NCBI GenBank assembly: GCA_937873135.1
Contig: CALMVQ010000140.1
Location: forward strand, 1-64,000
Origin: an uncultured Scytonema sp.
GTDB lineage: Bacteria; Cyanobacteriota; Cyanobacteriia; Cyanobacteriales; Nostocaceae
DNA length: 64,000 nt
Reading direction: 5' to 3'
This document shows, piece after piece, positions 27,588 to 38,182 of this stretch. Made by a program: the position numbers and the translations under genes. Within the stretch, counting starts at the first letter, position 1; each line of letters begins with the position of its first letter. The notes beneath the pieces were generated by a model. It saw nothing but the letters and a program-made list of their open reading frames with translations. It was not told the origin of the DNA and did no database searches.

Positions 27588-27760
27588 TAACTGGAGTTTA
27601 GACTAGTTAGGAGTGCGAAACTTAGAAGGCTCATTCTATAAAGCATAAAAACCAAGGCGTTGGTTCCTGGAAACATCTTAAATCCGTATCCCTATTTTTT
27701 TGAAAATTTAGTTTCGCACCGCGAACTAGTCTAAACTCCAGTTAGTCTAAACTCCAGTTA
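27588..27760. repeat. Long inverted-repeat element with a duplicated end
   Basis: The left arm (27588-27624, starting TAACTGGAGTTTAGACTAGT) pairs with the right arm (27709-27744, ending ACTAGTCTAAACTCCAGTTA) with few mismatches. A further copy of the terminal word GTCTAAACTCCAGTTA follows at 27745-27760. The interior of about 85 bp has no gene. This looks like a MITE or the scar of partial duplication of one. Confidence 0.75.
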
Positions 27761-27808
27761 CAATGCTGCTGACAAATTATCAGTAATGTAGCTAAATCGT
27801 CCATAGTG

Positions 27809-28087
27809 CTAGGCACTATGACTTAAATGATAGTGGGGGATAGGCTGATTACTGATTACTGCATAGAGAACATCTGGGTCAAGATCGGCTCCAGATCGCC
27901 ATTGGATTGTGCCTACTTCATGGTTTACTTCTACCATCCCAAAGTATTTTTGATCTTGCAACGGCTCAAAAACACCTGTGAATTCGATTAGGTTGCTAAT
28001 ATCAACTACTCCCTCAACACCATCTTCAAAGCGGATATATAGTTGGTAATTTTCTCTTGGTTCTGCCGCAACAATATCTTTTAACAT
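27809..28087 (-). CDS. DUF2442 domain protein
   Basis: 92 residues, typical DUF2442 length, with the family strands YQLYIRFEDGVEGVVDIS and a DP(D)VLY near the end. The next gene upstream, 6 bp away, encodes a DUF4160 protein. DUF4160 and DUF2442 genes recur as adjacent pairs in bacteria and are thought to be toxin-antitoxin-like, with DUF2442 the probable DNA-binding or antitoxin partner. No operator is evident. Function is unproved. Confidence 0.85.
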   Translation of the reverse strand: MLKDIVAAEPRENYQLYIRFEDGVEGVVDISNLIEFTGVFEPLQDQKYFGMVEVNHEVGTIQWRSGADLDPDVLYAVISNQPIPHYHLSHSA

Positions 28088-28093
28088 ATTTCA

Positions 28094-28354
28094 CTACTCC
28101 AGTGGTAAGACTTTGTTTAAGGTTTGATTGTCTCTAGCTAGTTCCCAATTCTCCATCAATTCAGTAGGATGTAATATTGCCCATTCTGATACCAGTTTAA
28201 AAGCTCTAGAGCTAAGTGAACCTTCGAGAATTTCCAACGTTTCAATACTGATTATCGCTTTTTGTTGGTTATATCGTACATGAAAGTGTGGTGGTGGGTG
28301 GTCATTGTAGTACATTGTAATGATGATTCCGCAAAAACGGCTAATTTCTGGCAT
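28094..28354 (-). CDS. DUF4160 domain protein
   Basis: 86 residues with the hallmark MYYNDHPPPHFHVRY near residues 14-28 (HPPPHFHV) and a C-terminal helix rich in Leu, Trp and Glu. It is the upstream partner of the DUF2442 gene in a tight pair (6-bp gap), probably one transcript. A toxin-like role is suggested by the pairing, not shown. The gene lies in a repeat-rich stretch, which fits a mobile addiction-type module. Confidence 0.85.
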   Translation of the reverse strand: MPEISRFCGIIITMYYNDHPPPHFHVRYNQQKAIISIETLEILEGSLSSRAFKLVSEWAILHPTELMENWELARDNQTLNKVLPLE

Positions 28355-28829
28355 TAGTTCTCCAAGTTTTTAGCTTTCCTTTGGTGGAAGACGAACTGAA
28401 GGTGCGGAATTGCCCACAGTTCAGGCAACTTGACATTTTTGCAGTACATGTGTACTATATAAGAAGAACTACAAGTTTTTTGTACGGTGAATTAGCACTC
28501 ACACGCGCTCCGTAATTATTACATCCTGCAATAGATTCAATAATTTTCGGTTAGCCACTTTTTAAGGGGATCAAAGGTTTGGAAGGAAAAAGGTCTTAAC
28601 TGAACCGTATGACCTCGATTTTCTTGGCGTCTTCTGGTGCAAGACGCTACGCGTTGGCTGACGCCACTTCTCTTGACGAACGCGGAGCGTATCCGACAGG
28701 ACAAGGCGGTTCAATAAATTACGTATTTTTCTAGCGGTTCGGGAGTAAATTGGCATAACTTTACTTGAGGTTTTAGATTCTCAGTCTAAAGTCCCAAATT
28801 TGCTGACTTTTAATAGGGTATGCGAAAAT
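28355..28829. other. Repeat-bearing spacer before the vWA gene
   Basis: About 475 bp. It contains CTTAACTGAACCGTAT (28595-28610), the inverted form of the word at 20596, and a GACGC-rich block (28627-28690) with internal inversions. No gene is supported. The vWA promoter must lie near its right end. Confidence 0.45.
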
Positions 28830-31343
28830 ATGACAAACGTTAATAAATCTAGCAATCAGAAAACAAAGTTCACCCTTTACGACTTTACTGGCAAGGAAAA
28901 AGCTTACTACTTAGTAGATAGAGTCAATATAGCAAGAAGCAATAGTGCTCAAGACCAAGCCGTAGCTCATAGTATCATTATTATCGACCGTTCTGGCTCG
29001 ATGTCATATGATATTTCAGCGTTGAAAGACACTCTAATCAAGCTTTTGACACTCGAGGAGTATATCAATTTTAAACTCGTTGTTAGTTTAATCTCCTATT
29101 CTTCCAAAGGAGACGTCACCTGTCATTTCCAAAGAATTTCTATTCAAGAAGTGATGAAACAAAATTCTCCCTACTTGGAAGAAATTAAACAAATTCAGGC
29201 TACCTATTTAACTTGTATCTCTCAAGCAATGGAGATGGCAAAATCTCTGATTAATGCTGAAGAGGTTACAGGCATAACTTTGCACAGTGATGGCTACGCT
29301 AATGATAGCAGTCCCAGTGCAGAAGTCAGAGCGTTAGAGTTGATATGCTCTGAACTACGTGGCATGAATGTTTTTGTCAACACCATTGCTTATTCCAATG
29401 CTTCTGACTTTAAACTACTTGCCAAAATTGCTAACACAGTATCAGGTTTATGTATTAAAGCTGGTAATGTGAAAGAAGTTTATGAGGCTATTTACAGCAC
29501 TGCCAAACTTTTAGGTGGCTCAGTTGCGCCAGTGATAGAAGAAACTCTTGCTGCTGATTACAGCTATCAAATTTTCTTCTCTAGAAGTGAAAAAAAAATT
29601 AATGGCACGCTAGGGACGTTGAAAATTTATGGATTAAAGCCAGAGGATGAGGCTACTGTCTATAAATACAAGCAAATCACCGCATTAGCGTATGAACAGT
29701 TAAATGTTCCTATTGCACAGAATGATGAGTCCGTGTACGCGTTTGCGAAGGCAAATTTAGCTGAGGGGCATTTAAATACGGCTAAATATGCGATCGCCAG
29801 TACTTTTAACGCTACTTTGACGGAAAAACACTTTCGAGCACTAACCAATGAACAAATTGCTGATTTTGCCCAAGATATTGACATTGCACTCTTTTATCCC
29901 AATGTCTTGTGCGAGCATGAAATTAGAGATAGAGTTCAGGTAAATAAGAAAATTTCTCTAATCGAACTGCTGAATATTTTTGAAGAACATCGTCACAGCA
30001 TTATCGTTAACTTCAAGCACTTACAGAAAAATTACCAACGAAAAGGCATTCAAAGAGTTAATGGTTCCAGAGATGAAAATGGCAACCTGATCAAGCCTTG
30101 GCTGACGACAGAATATGTAAATCGAAGTGAGTATGTTGAGATGGGTGTGTTTGAGATTAATCGCAACACTGCGACTATCAATATGCTGATTTCTCGTAAA
30201 GTCAGACTTGTTAAAGCTGAAGACAACACCCCAATTATTGAGGTTGCAGGTTTATTGGTGAACGATCTAGCTACCTTTAATAATTACACCATCGTCAGCG
30301 ATGGTGAAGTTAATGTGAAGTCACTGCAAATAAAAATCAGTAGTAAAAAAGTCTTTGATTTGCTTCAGCAAAAAGGCGTACTCGAAGCACAGGAGTTTAA
30401 CTTCCGCACTGACTATAACATCGAACTAGAAAATTTACCCCTTGTTCCTTTTGACGGACAGTATGATATCATAGATAGTTTGTTCGAGCAAATTGTGGAA
30501 ATCAAAATTCTTTCTAGTATTATTTCTGCTTGCTTGAAAGAAGAATCAGATATCTTTTTACCAGAACAGTTAGAAGAGTTAAAAAAGCATTATCTTTCCA
30601 AAAACCAATACATCAACTTCCCAACAACTAACGAATACAGCGATATCAAGGAAGCTTTAGCCAACGGCACTCTTGATTCGCGAGTCAGTTATAAAATTGA
30701 TATTGGTAGCGCATTGATTCTCAACCTCAGCAAGATTCCATCGGCAAATAAATTTCTAGATAGGATGTATCAAGCTTACGATACAGAGACTGGAGAGAAA
30801 CTCAGTCCTCCTACCTTTGAGATGGCTTTCGTTCCTCAAATTGCTTTTAGACACAAACCACTGTCATCGCGGATAAAAATTACGAAAGTGGATGACTTGA
30901 TGAAACCAATTTTTGATGACTTTCTCGGATTGGAGAAAAACGGCATCATTGAGGGTTTACTGACGAAAGTCGGTGCTGGTTGGAGCTGGCAGGTTTTGCA
31001 GAAGTGGAATGATAAAGCTGTGAGCAAAGAGGAAATGGTTGTAGCTTTGACGACAGCGAGTCATAAGTTAGAGAAATATGTAGAAAGAATTTACCAGGAT
31101 AACATTTGTCCTTTAGTTTTCTACATCGGTTCTACAGGACTTTTACCAGACGAGATGAAAGCAAAAGCTGCAACTTGTGAGGAACTTGCAGCCAAATATC
31201 CGAATTTGCAATTTTCTCGTGATGAACAAGAAGGTACGTTTTTTGAAATCGGTCAAAGCATTCTCAGTGTCTATGCCAAGACCGAGTATTATACTAAGAA
31301 GCAATTAGCACTTAGTACTGTATGCCATGAATCCATATCATAA
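28830..31343 (+). CDS. Large vWA-domain protein of unknown function
   Basis: About 837 residues from the ATG at 28830; a TTG at 28800 would add 10. Residues about 45-225 are a von Willebrand factor A domain with a full MIDAS motif DRSGSMS, a mid-domain Thr, and HSDG in place of the usual late Asp motif. The remaining ~600 residues, mostly alpha/beta in composition, match no family I know. vWA proteins of bacteria usually work with a MoxR ATPase or in tellurite-type systems; neither lies beside this gene. It has no signal peptide, so it is probably cytoplasmic. Confidence 0.8.
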   Translation: MTNVNKSSNQKTKFTLYDFTGKEKAYYLVDRVNIARSNSAQDQAVAHSIIIIDRSGSMSYDISALKDTLIKLLTLEEYINFKLVVSLISYSSKGDVTCHFQRISIQEVMKQNSPYLEEIKQIQATYLTCISQAMEMAKSLINAEEVTGITLHSDGYANDSSPSAEVRALELICSELRGMNVFVNTIAYSNASDFKLLAKIANTVSGLCIKAGNVKEVYEAIYSTAKLLGGSVAPVIEETLAADYSYQIFFSRSEKKINGTLGTLKIYGLKPEDEATVYKYKQITALAYEQLNVPIAQNDESVYAFAKANLAEGHLNTAKYAIASTFNATLTEKHFRALTNEQIADFAQDIDIALFYPNVLCEHEIRDRVQVNKKISLIELLNIFEEHRHSIIVNFKHLQKNYQRKGIQRVNGSRDENGNLIKPWLTTEYVNRSEYVEMGVFEINRNTATINMLISRKVRLVKAEDNTPIIEVAGLLVNDLATFNNYTIVSDGEVNVKSLQIKISSKKVFDLLQQKGVLEAQEFNFRTDYNIELENLPLVPFDGQYDIIDSLFEQIVEIKILSSIISACLKEESDIFLPEQLEELKKHYLSKNQYINFPTTNEYSDIKEALANGTLDSRVSYKIDIGSALILNLSKIPSANKFLDRMYQAYDTETGEKLSPPTFEMAFVPQIAFRHKPLSSRIKITKVDDLMKPIFDDFLGLEKNGIIEGLLTKVGAGWSWQVLQKWNDKAVSKEEMVVALTTASHKLEKYVERIYQDNICPLVFYIGSTGLLPDEMKAKAATCEELAAKYPNLQFSRDEQEGTFFEIGQSILSVYAKTEYYTKKQLALSTVCHESIS

Positions 31344-31352
31344 AAAAAGCTT

Positions 31353-31395
31353 GTAGTTGCGCTTCAACGCTGCTTTAGCGCTAAAGCGCAACTAC
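31353..31395. repeat. Palindromic repeat, copy 2 (between converging vWA and hemH genes)
   Basis: GTAGTTGCGCTTCAACG (31353-31369) pairs, with two mismatches, with CGCTAAAGCGCAACTAC (31379-31395). The outer word is the one found at 946-997. Here it sits just after the vWA stop and before the hemH stop, so it could act as a shared terminator. Confidence 0.75.
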
Positions 31396-31422
31396 GAACA
31401 TAGCGCTTAGCGATGCTAACTG

Positions 31423-32586
31423 CTACAAAAGCCCAATCATATGCAGTAAACCACGACCAGTAATCAACTCGATAATCAAGGCAATAAAGCCAAGCATGGC
31501 AATTCTACCATTCCAAACTTCGGCTGAAGTCGTTATGCCCCACTTCCAACGTTCCGGTGGATAGATTTTCACCTTTTTCTTCATCTGACTGACTTGCGAG
31601 AGTTTCAGATTAGGTGATTTCAACGCCTCAAGAACCATATCGGCGAGCGCGTTAATAAATATTGGATTCGTGTTGAGGGCTGGCACGCGTCGGAAGTGAT
31701 GAATTCCTGATTCTTCAGCCACTTCCCGATACTCCATATCAATTTCTTGTAATGTCTCAATATGTTCTGAGACAAAACTGATAGGCACAACAGCCAAATC
31801 CTTCACGCCTTTGTCGCCGAGATCCTTAATTGCATCCTCTGTGTAAGGTTGAAGCCATTCCACCGGACCGACACGACTCTGATAAGCTAAAGTATGAGAA
31901 TTCGGTCGATTGAGAGTTTTTATAATCTGGTTCGTGCATTCCTCAATCTCTTGCTGGTAAGGATCGCCTGCTTCGTCAACATAACTTTTGGGAACACCGT
32001 GGGCACTGAAGAAGATATGAACTCGATCTGGATCTTCGGATTTGTCCACTTCCTGAGCAATTAATTCAGCCATCGCTTGGAGGTAACCGCTTTGTTTGTA
32101 CCAGGAAGGAATAACCGTGTAATCAATCTGTTGGAGTTTAGAATTTTCTTGCCAAAGTCTTTCTAAAAGCCGGAAGCTAGAACCACTGGTACTGATAGAA
32201 AATTGGGGATAAAGAGGTAAAATTACAAGACGTTCAATCCTGTCTTGAGTAATTAGAGCGATCGCCTCTTCCGTGTAAGGATGCCAGTAACGCATTCCAA
32301 CGTAGATATTCGCCTCTTGTCCCAAAACACGCAACTGTTCCTTCAAGGCTTGTCCTTGGGCTTCAGTGATGCGTCGCAGTGGAGAACCGCCACCAATTTG
32401 CTTGTAGTTTTCCTGCGATTTTTGAACTCGCCTTGAGGCGATCAGCCTTGCCAGGGGTTTTTGCATCCAGGGAAAGGGTAGGCGGATAATCTCTGGATCG
32501 GAAAACAAGTTATACAGGAACGGTCCAACATCCTCTAGTTTATCTGGACCACCGAGATTTAGCAATAAGACGCCTACAAGACCCAT
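31423..32586 (-). CDS. hemH: Ferrochelatase with C-terminal chlorophyll-binding (CAB) tail
   Basis: 387 residues. Ferrochelatase inserts ferrous iron into protoporphyrin IX to make protohaem. The core (1 to about 320) starts [16 protein letters not shown] and includes [11 protein letters not shown] with the catalytic His, and the later [10 protein letters not shown]. The last 45 residues carry a CAB helix with the motif [12 protein letters not shown] and a hydrophobic stretch, found in cyanobacteria and plant type-II enzymes, where it ties the enzyme to the membrane and to chlorophyll or carotenoid control. Full length; strong evidence for a photosynthetic organism. Confidence 0.97.
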   Translation of the reverse strand: MGLVGVLLLNLGGPDKLEDVGPFLYNLFSDPEIIRLPFPWMQKPLARLIASRRVQKSQENYKQIGGGSPLRRITEAQGQALKEQLRVLGQEANIYVGMRYWHPYTEEAIALITQDRIERLVILPLYPQFSISTSGSSFRLLERLWQENSKLQQIDYTVIPSWYKQSGYLQAMAELIAQEVDKSEDPDRVHIFFSAHGVPKSYVDEAGDPYQQEIEECTNQIIKTLNRPNSHTLAYQSRVGPVEWLQPYTEDAIKDLGDKGVKDLAVVPISFVSEHIETLQEIDMEYREVAEESGIHHFRRVPALNTNPIFINALADMVLEALKSPNLKLSQVSQMKKKVKIYPPERWKWGITTSAEVWNGRIAMLGFIALIIELITGRGLLHMIGLL

Positions 32587-33624
32587 AGCAGCAAAAGTCC
32601 CTCAATCTTTTCAGCTTTTTTCACTAATGTTAACAATATATCTTTAATTGAAGAGATATTGTTAAGGGTAAGGAAATAACCAGTAGCAACAATTTCAAGA
32701 GATTGGAGTTACTGCTATCAGTTTTTACATGCATGGTTTATCCATCTAGCAGCTAGTGTAGGTGGAGAAGGACGTTCCAGGCAACTGGCTTTACAAGGTT
32801 TAACAATTCACTCAGATAATAAAATTTTTGGCAGTACCGTCACCGATGGCTCTCGTTGGCGGTTACTGTCTTTTGGCTGGCTTGTGATCAGTTAGCAGCG
32901 AAGACGGCAGTTGTCGAACCATCAGGAGTGCGCTCGTGCAATTAATTTTATTTTTTACGAGCGCACTCAGCAACGCCAGTCGCCTCAACGGGAGCCAGTG
33001 CGCCTATACGGGTTTCCCGTCGCACTCCTTCCTATATTGCGTTGGGGAACCCCCGCACGGCGCTGGCTCCTCAGCACTCAGCACTGTTTTGGTGATTGCC
33101 TTAAAGCATTGATTCCTCTTTTCTTCTCAAGGTGGAGAGAACGCAGGGAACTTTATCCGGAAATCTCCAATCAGTCTAGTAATGAATTAGTATGGATATC
33201 AGCAAGAAACTTTACCCTGCTACCCAACGCTCAAGAAGCCGGATTAAATATGACTTGCTAAAATTACTACAAGTTACTGATACATACTACCAGTGTCAGT
33301 TAACAAACTGTCACTCAGGTAATTCCCTCTGAGACACCAGAAAAGATATTTTAGATAAGTGCAAGGAGTGATACCACTTCACCATGTGTTTGCTACAGGT
33401 TTCTTGACAATATCCCTAATTAATAAGATGTTGTGGATTCCAAATGTTGCAGCAAAAAGATGATTTGGTATTGTTTTATACAGAGTAGCGCTTGGGTGAG
33501 CAAAACTCTCAAGCGTCTTTTCGTATGTAAATAAAACCTTTGAATATTTCATCAAGAGTCTATTTAGATACTCTGAATGTTCGCAGTTTCCTTATTAATA
33601 CAAATACACTCAACAAGCAACAAC
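32587..33624. other. Gene-poor stretch with repeats and a possible gene remnant
   Basis: About 1 kb. A plus-strand frame ending at a TAG near 32896 encodes NKIFGSTVTDGSRWRLLSF, which looks like a piece of a real protein but is too short to place. A perfect 12-bp inverted repeat, GAGTGCGCTCGT (32926-32937) and ACGAGCGCACTC (32957-32968), is followed by a GC-rich interspersed block to about 33075. This block shares words such as GGGGAACCCC and GCGCTGGCTCC with the insertion in lnt. From 33262 on I see nothing. Confidence 0.45.
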
Positions 33625-33833
33625 TTATAGAGCGATTGCGTCTGTTGTCAGTTTGATGTCTTGAACTACAACTTCTTCATAGCCTTTAAACTGTGCATCC
33701 ACTGGCAGCAATTCTGAGGGATATTCTAAGATTTGCTGACGGTTTGACGCAATGTACGGGCTGCAATCTCTAATGGCTCGATGGTTTGCAGGATTTTCTC
33801 TACTAATGTCTGTGTCAACTCTTTTTGCGTCAT
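33625..33833 (-). pseudogene. Degraded, frameshifted transposase-like remnant
   Basis: From an ATG at 33833 one frame reads MTQKELTQTLVEKILQTIEP, continuing as EIAARTLRQTVSK, and stops. The frame shifted by one base continues with ELLPVDAQFKGYEEVVVQDI and ends at 33625. The second part resembles the segment before the catalytic domain of a cyanobacterial insertion-sequence transposase. Only this N-terminal piece remains, with no terminal repeats visible. Role: none expected. Confidence 0.5.
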
Positions 33834-33901
33834 ATGCCATATTTTATAACACAAGGTGTACTCATCAAATCGGGCTACCCCTACTTATTGAGCCGATACC
33901 T

Positions 33902-36523
33902 TTAAACCACAATATTAACCAACTTTCCTGGTACGACAATCACTTTTTTGAGCACCTTACCCTCAATGTGACGTTGAGCAACTTCTGACTCAAGCGCATA
34001 CTTCTCCAACTCAGTTTTATCTGCTTGCGCCGGAACTTGAAGCGTACCACGGGTTTTACCATTGACTTGAATCACCAAAGTTATTTCATCAGCGACTAAC
34101 GCTGCCGGATCAAACTTAGGCCAAGCTTGAGTATGGACTGACTCGGTATTACCCAACTGATGCCACAATTCCTCAGAAATATGTGGTGCAAAGGGTGCAA
34201 GCAACAGAACTAAAGTCTGAATACCTTCTGCATAAACTGATGAATCTTTACTAATTGCATCTTCAAGCGAGTTTCTCAACTTCATCAACTCAGAGACAGC
34301 TGTGTTGAATTGATATTCGCCCTCTAAGTCTTCTGTCACTTCTTTAATAGCAGTATGAATTGCCCGTCGCAATTCTTTCTCGGGTTTAGTCAGAGACGCA
34401 ATGTTTTGCACCGCTACATTTGCTCTTGGCTGATTGCTAAAATCAAGCACTGATCGCCAAACTTTGTTTAAGAAGCGAGATTGTCCTTCAACGTCAGCGT
34501 CTTCCCATTCCAAGTCCTTTTCTGGAGGTGCTTTAAACAATATGAACATCCGTGCCGTATCTGCCCCGTACTGCCCCAAGACTTCCTCTGGATAGACGCC
34601 GTTGAATTTGGACTTGGACATCTTTTCTTTAAAGACTTCCAACTGTTCACCAGTTTCAGGATCTACAGGGTTTGCGGGATCGACTTGTGCCGGGGGAATA
34701 TACTTCTTAGTCACGGGGTTTTTGTATGTGACTCCCTGCACCATGCCTTGAGTTAACAAGCGTTGGAAGGGTTCATCAACGTTTAACAAGCCGCGATCGC
34801 GCAGTACCTTAGTAAAGAACCGCGAATACAACAGATGCAAAATCGCGTGTTCAATCCCACCCACATATTGATCCACTGGCATCCAATCATTTGTCTTCAC
34901 TGAGTCGAAAAGCTGTTGCTCATTCTTGGCATCAGGGTAGCGCAAGAAGTACCACGACGAATCAATAAAAGTATCCATCGTGTCTGTTTCCCGCTTCGCT
35001 TGCGTTCCACAAGTTGGACAAGGTACATTCATCCAACTTTCTATCTGAGACAAGGGTGAAGGGCCTCGTCCTGTAAATGCTACATCATCAGGTAACAACA
35101 CTGGCAAGTCTTCTTCCGGGACAGGTACCGTGCCACAGTTCGGACAGTAGATCACGGGTATTGGTGCGCCCCAATACCTCTGCCGCGAAATCAACCAATC
35201 GCGCAAGCGATATTGCACCCGCGCTTTGCCAAAGCCTTGTTTTTCCGCGTACTCTACAATCGCCCTCTTACCTTCAGTTGAAGTGATGCCATCAAAAGAA
35301 GCGGAATTTACCAGAATTCCCGCTTCCGTATATGCCTGTTTTAGAGATGCCTCATAGCGCGTCTCCTCATTATCTGGAGGCACAATGACGACTTTGATAG
35401 GCAAATTCTGTTCCTTGGCAAACTTGAAATCCCGCGCGTCGTGTGCCGGTACACCCATCACCGCACCTGTACCGTATTCATACAGCACATAGTCAGCAAT
35501 CCAGATAGGAATTTCTTCCCCAGTGAACGGGTTAATTGCTATTCCACCAGTAGGAATACCGCGCTTTGGCTTGTCTTCAGCAGTGCGTTCTAACTCACTT
35601 TGGTTGGAGACTTCTTGAATAAACGTTTCCACTGCTGCAAGCCGTTCTGGTGTGGTGACAAGCTTCGTCAAGGGATGTTCTGGCGCTAATACCACGTAAG
35701 TTACCCCATAGACGGTATCCGGTCTAGTAGTGTATACACCAATTTTAGCCACTGAAGGATGATTTGTTGGTCCTACAGACAATTCATCCATTGCCGTCGT
35801 AACTCCGACAATCGGAAATTCCAAGTAGGCACCTGTGGATTTACCGATCCAGTTTGCCTGCATTAACTTGACTCGTTCAGGCCAACCTGTCAACTTGTCA
35901 AGGTCATTTAATAATTCTTCAGCATAATCGGTAATCTTCAAAAACCACTGCCGTAAGAGTTTCCGTTCAACTTTGGCACCACTGCGCCAAGAATGTCCTT
36001 CGCTATCAACTTGTTCGTTTGCCAACACAGTTTGGTCAATCGGATCCCAGTTTACTGCAGCTTCTTTTTGGTAAGCCAACCCGACTTTCAAAAACTGTAA
36101 GAAAATCCATTGCGTCCACTTGTAATAATCTGGCGAACAAGTGGCAAGTTCGCGATCCCAGTCAATAGACAAACCAAGAGGCTTTAACTGTTGCCGCATC
36201 TGGGTGATATTTTGATAAGTCCACTGTGCAGGTGGAACGCCGCGATCAATCGCGGCATTTTCTGCTGGCAAACCAAAGGCATCCCAACCCATTGGATGCA
36301 GTACCCGATACCCTTGCATCCTTTTGAGGCGAGCAATAACGTCAGTAATCGTATAATTACGGACGTGACCCATATGTAGGTTGCCTGATGGATAAGGGAA
36401 CATTGCCAGAACGTAGAATTTAGGCTTGCTATTATCTGTAGAGGTCTGATCTAAGCCTAGTTCAGTCCATGTATGTTGCCATTTTTCCTCAATTTCTGCC
36501 GGGTTATATCGGGACTCCACCAA
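33902..36523 (-). CDS. leuS: Leucyl-tRNA synthetase
   Basis: 873 residues, full length for a bacterial LeuRS. It charges tRNA-Leu. Class-I motifs are present: HIGH variant HMGH at residues 50-53 ([11 protein letters not shown]) and KMSKS in [10 protein letters not shown]. The editing CP1 region (about 220-430, with PAHDARDF) and a zinc-binding cluster (CPNCG and CPTCG) are visible. A C-terminal anticodon-binding helix bundle and small final domain end in VNIVV. A single housekeeping gene with no operon partners. A remnant of a transposase-like gene lies 68 bp downstream. Confidence 0.98.
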   Translation of the reverse strand: MVESRYNPAEIEEKWQHTWTELGLDQTSTDNSKPKFYVLAMFPYPSGNLHMGHVRNYTITDVIARLKRMQGYRVLHPMGWDAFGLPAENAAIDRGVPPAQWTYQNITQMRQQLKPLGLSIDWDRELATCSPDYYKWTQWIFLQFLKVGLAYQKEAAVNWDPIDQTVLANEQVDSEGHSWRSGAKVERKLLRQWFLKITDYAEELLNDLDKLTGWPERVKLMQANWIGKSTGAYLEFPIVGVTTAMDELSVGPTNHPSVAKIGVYTTRPDTVYGVTYVVLAPEHPLTKLVTTPERLAAVETFIQEVSNQSELERTAEDKPKRGIPTGGIAINPFTGEEIPIWIADYVLYEYGTGAVMGVPAHDARDFKFAKEQNLPIKVVIVPPDNEETRYEASLKQAYTEAGILVNSASFDGITSTEGKRAIVEYAEKQGFGKARVQYRLRDWLISRQRYWGAPIPVIYCPNCGTVPVPEEDLPVLLPDDVAFTGRGPSPLSQIESWMNVPCPTCGTQAKRETDTMDTFIDSSWYFLRYPDAKNEQQLFDSVKTNDWMPVDQYVGGIEHAILHLLYSRFFTKVLRDRGLLNVDEPFQRLLTQGMVQGVTYKNPVTKKYIPPAQVDPANPVDPETGEQLEVFKEKMSKSKFNGVYPEEVLGQYGADTARMFILFKAPPEKDLEWEDADVEGQSRFLNKVWRSVLDFSNQPRANVAVQNIASLTKPEKELRRAIHTAIKEVTEDLEGEYQFNTAVSELMKLRNSLEDAISKDSSVYAEGIQTLVLLLAPFAPHISEELWHQLGNTESVHTQAWPKFDPAALVADEITLVIQVNGKTRGTLQVPAQADKTELEKYALESEVAQRHIEGKVLKKVIVVPGKLVNIVV

Positions 36524-36787
36524 AAATACTCCTACTTAATTTATAATCGTCTCTGCCTCATTTTAAATGGTAGATAGAGGAATCGGTTGGTTATTGAAGA
36601 AGAATTCAGCAGTTAGTAGTTATAGCAATCCTGTTTGAGTATGATAAAAGCTACCTAAAATTACCTCCTCTACGCTATCGCGTGGAAGAATTGGGCAGGT
36701 AGATCATCGCTTGTGTACAGTAGAAGCGTGGGTGAAGATACATCGAAAGATTTTGGAGTGGCGATCACGGAGACGAAGGAAATAAGA

Positions 36788-37228
36788 ATGGCTGAATTGA
36801 CTGCTTCACCTTTGTGCCTACGAGTATTTGTCTACGGTACTCTCAAACCAGGTGAAGCAAATTATCAAAAATACTGTGCTGGTAAGGTGATAGACTCAAA
36901 GAAAGCTTTCGCACTGGGTAAATTATTTGCTTTACCGATGGGTTATCCAGCAATGATTCCTGGGGATAGTCCGGTACACGGATATTTACTCTCTTTTACC
37001 GACGCGACGGTTTTAAGCGCTTTAGACGAATTGGAAGATTATCAGCCAGCAAATACTGCCTCTGAAAATCTTTACAATAGACAACGTGTAGAAATCTATC
37101 GCCCACAGAGTGGTTCGCTTGGCTTAGGTTGGGTTTATTTAATGACGAGTGAAGCCGTTTGCCAATTAGGGGGTGTATTACTACCTGATGGCTGGTGGAG
37201 TGGGACTACAGATCCGGAAGCTTTATGA
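36788..37228 (+). CDS. Gamma-glutamylcyclotransferase (AIG2-like) family protein
   Basis: About 146 residues from the ATG at 36788, which has AAGGA at good spacing. An upstream in-frame GTG at 36713 is less likely. It begins with LRVFVYGTLKPGEANY, the family's substrate-loop motif, and has the active-site glutamate region LDELEDYQP and a GWVYLM strand. Predicted activity is release of 5-oxoproline from gamma-glutamyl groups or amines; many such proteins have no assigned substrate. It is the second protein of this fold in the window but is not close in sequence to the one at 16597. Confidence 0.85.
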   Translation: MAELTASPLCLRVFVYGTLKPGEANYQKYCAGKVIDSKKAFALGKLFALPMGYPAMIPGDSPVHGYLLSFTDATVLSALDELEDYQPANTASENLYNRQRVEIYRPQSGSLGLGWVYLMTSEAVCQLGGVLLPDGWWSGTTDPEAL

Positions 37229-37400
37229 GTTATGAGTATAGAAAGGCGCTGTGGCGCGTCTTTAATAAGAGTTATAAATTAAGAATTCTCAGTTATAAAT
37301 TTTTCTACTCACTCCTGTCTCCTGTCTCCTGTCTTTATTCCCCTGACTTAACTCATCACTTATTTGCCTCCATGATCGCGTGTTGCTGTAGGGATGTGAA

Positions 37401-38030
37401 TTAATCTAGGTTTTTTTCCATATGCGGTCCGGCTGTTGGCTGCGTCTGATACATTGGGGGTCTACGAGAGGCTTCCGCTGCTTTGGGAATTGGAACCACC
37501 GGGTTATTAATAGCTACCATCAGTGGTGAACCAGTAGCAGGCTGCGATTTCGTTTGTGCCTGTTTTATTGGTTCTGTAGTTGTTTGTTTATAAGCCAGTT
37601 GAGGTGTCCGTCCTTCACCATTTATCAGCAACCCAGACACAGCGCCGAGTGCACAAGCTGCGATCGCCACACCTCCAAACATCCACCCTGTTATAGAACG
37701 GCGGTGCAAACGTTTCATCACCTGCTGGACTGTTTCTTCTACTGGCTGCTGTGGCTGTGGCACTGGAAGAGTCCGCAAGCCTTGCCTGATCTTTACTTGT
37801 CGGGCATACAAGCTTTGAACGGTTGGGTCATTTGCCAACCATTCTTCAACTTGCTTTCGTTCAGCAACCGTTAGCTCACCGTCGAGGTAAGCACTTAATA
37901 ACTCGAAGCCATCACGCTTCATCATACGCATAGCACCCGTTGATTCATTGGTATGCTTATCATTCCTTTCTAGCAAATTTTTATAAAGTTGCAAGTAGGA
38001 ACTGTTATCAAACTGAGAATCAGTGTTCAT
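37401..38030 (-). CDS. Membrane-anchored anti-sigma factor
   Basis: About 209 residues from the ATG at 38030; a GTG at 38066 would extend it. An N-terminal sigma-binding module (LLSAYLDGELTVAERKQVEE, the pattern seen in anti-sigma factors) is followed by one transmembrane helix (WMFGGVAIAACALGAVSGLL) and a Pro/Gln-rich outer part. It lies directly downstream of the ECF sigma gene on the same strand, so it probably holds that sigma factor at the membrane until a signal releases it. No zinc-binding HxxxCxxC motif is present. Confidence 0.85.
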   Translation of the reverse strand: MNTDSQFDNSSYLQLYKNLLERNDKHTNESTGAMRMMKRDGFELLSAYLDGELTVAERKQVEEWLANDPTVQSLYARQVKIRQGLRTLPVPQPQQPVEETVQQVMKRLHRRSITGWMFGGVAIAACALGAVSGLLINGEGRTPQLAYKQTTTEPIKQAQTKSQPATGSPLMVAINNPVVPIPKAAEASRRPPMYQTQPTAGPHMEKNLD

Positions 38031-38182
38031 CTTAACATTATTACCAATTCCTACTTGGGTACACACAGTGGATCAGCCGGAAAAATCAATTTTTCTCCTT
38101 TTGGCACAAGCACTTGGCATTTTCTTTAAAATTTAATGAATTTCTCAATTCTGCCACACATTTAAAGAATTAATACTGTAAT

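Noticed and set aside
32911-33261. 116-codon plus-strand frame
   Set aside because: It runs through an inverted repeat and a GC-rich interspersed block, so its sequence is repeat-derived.
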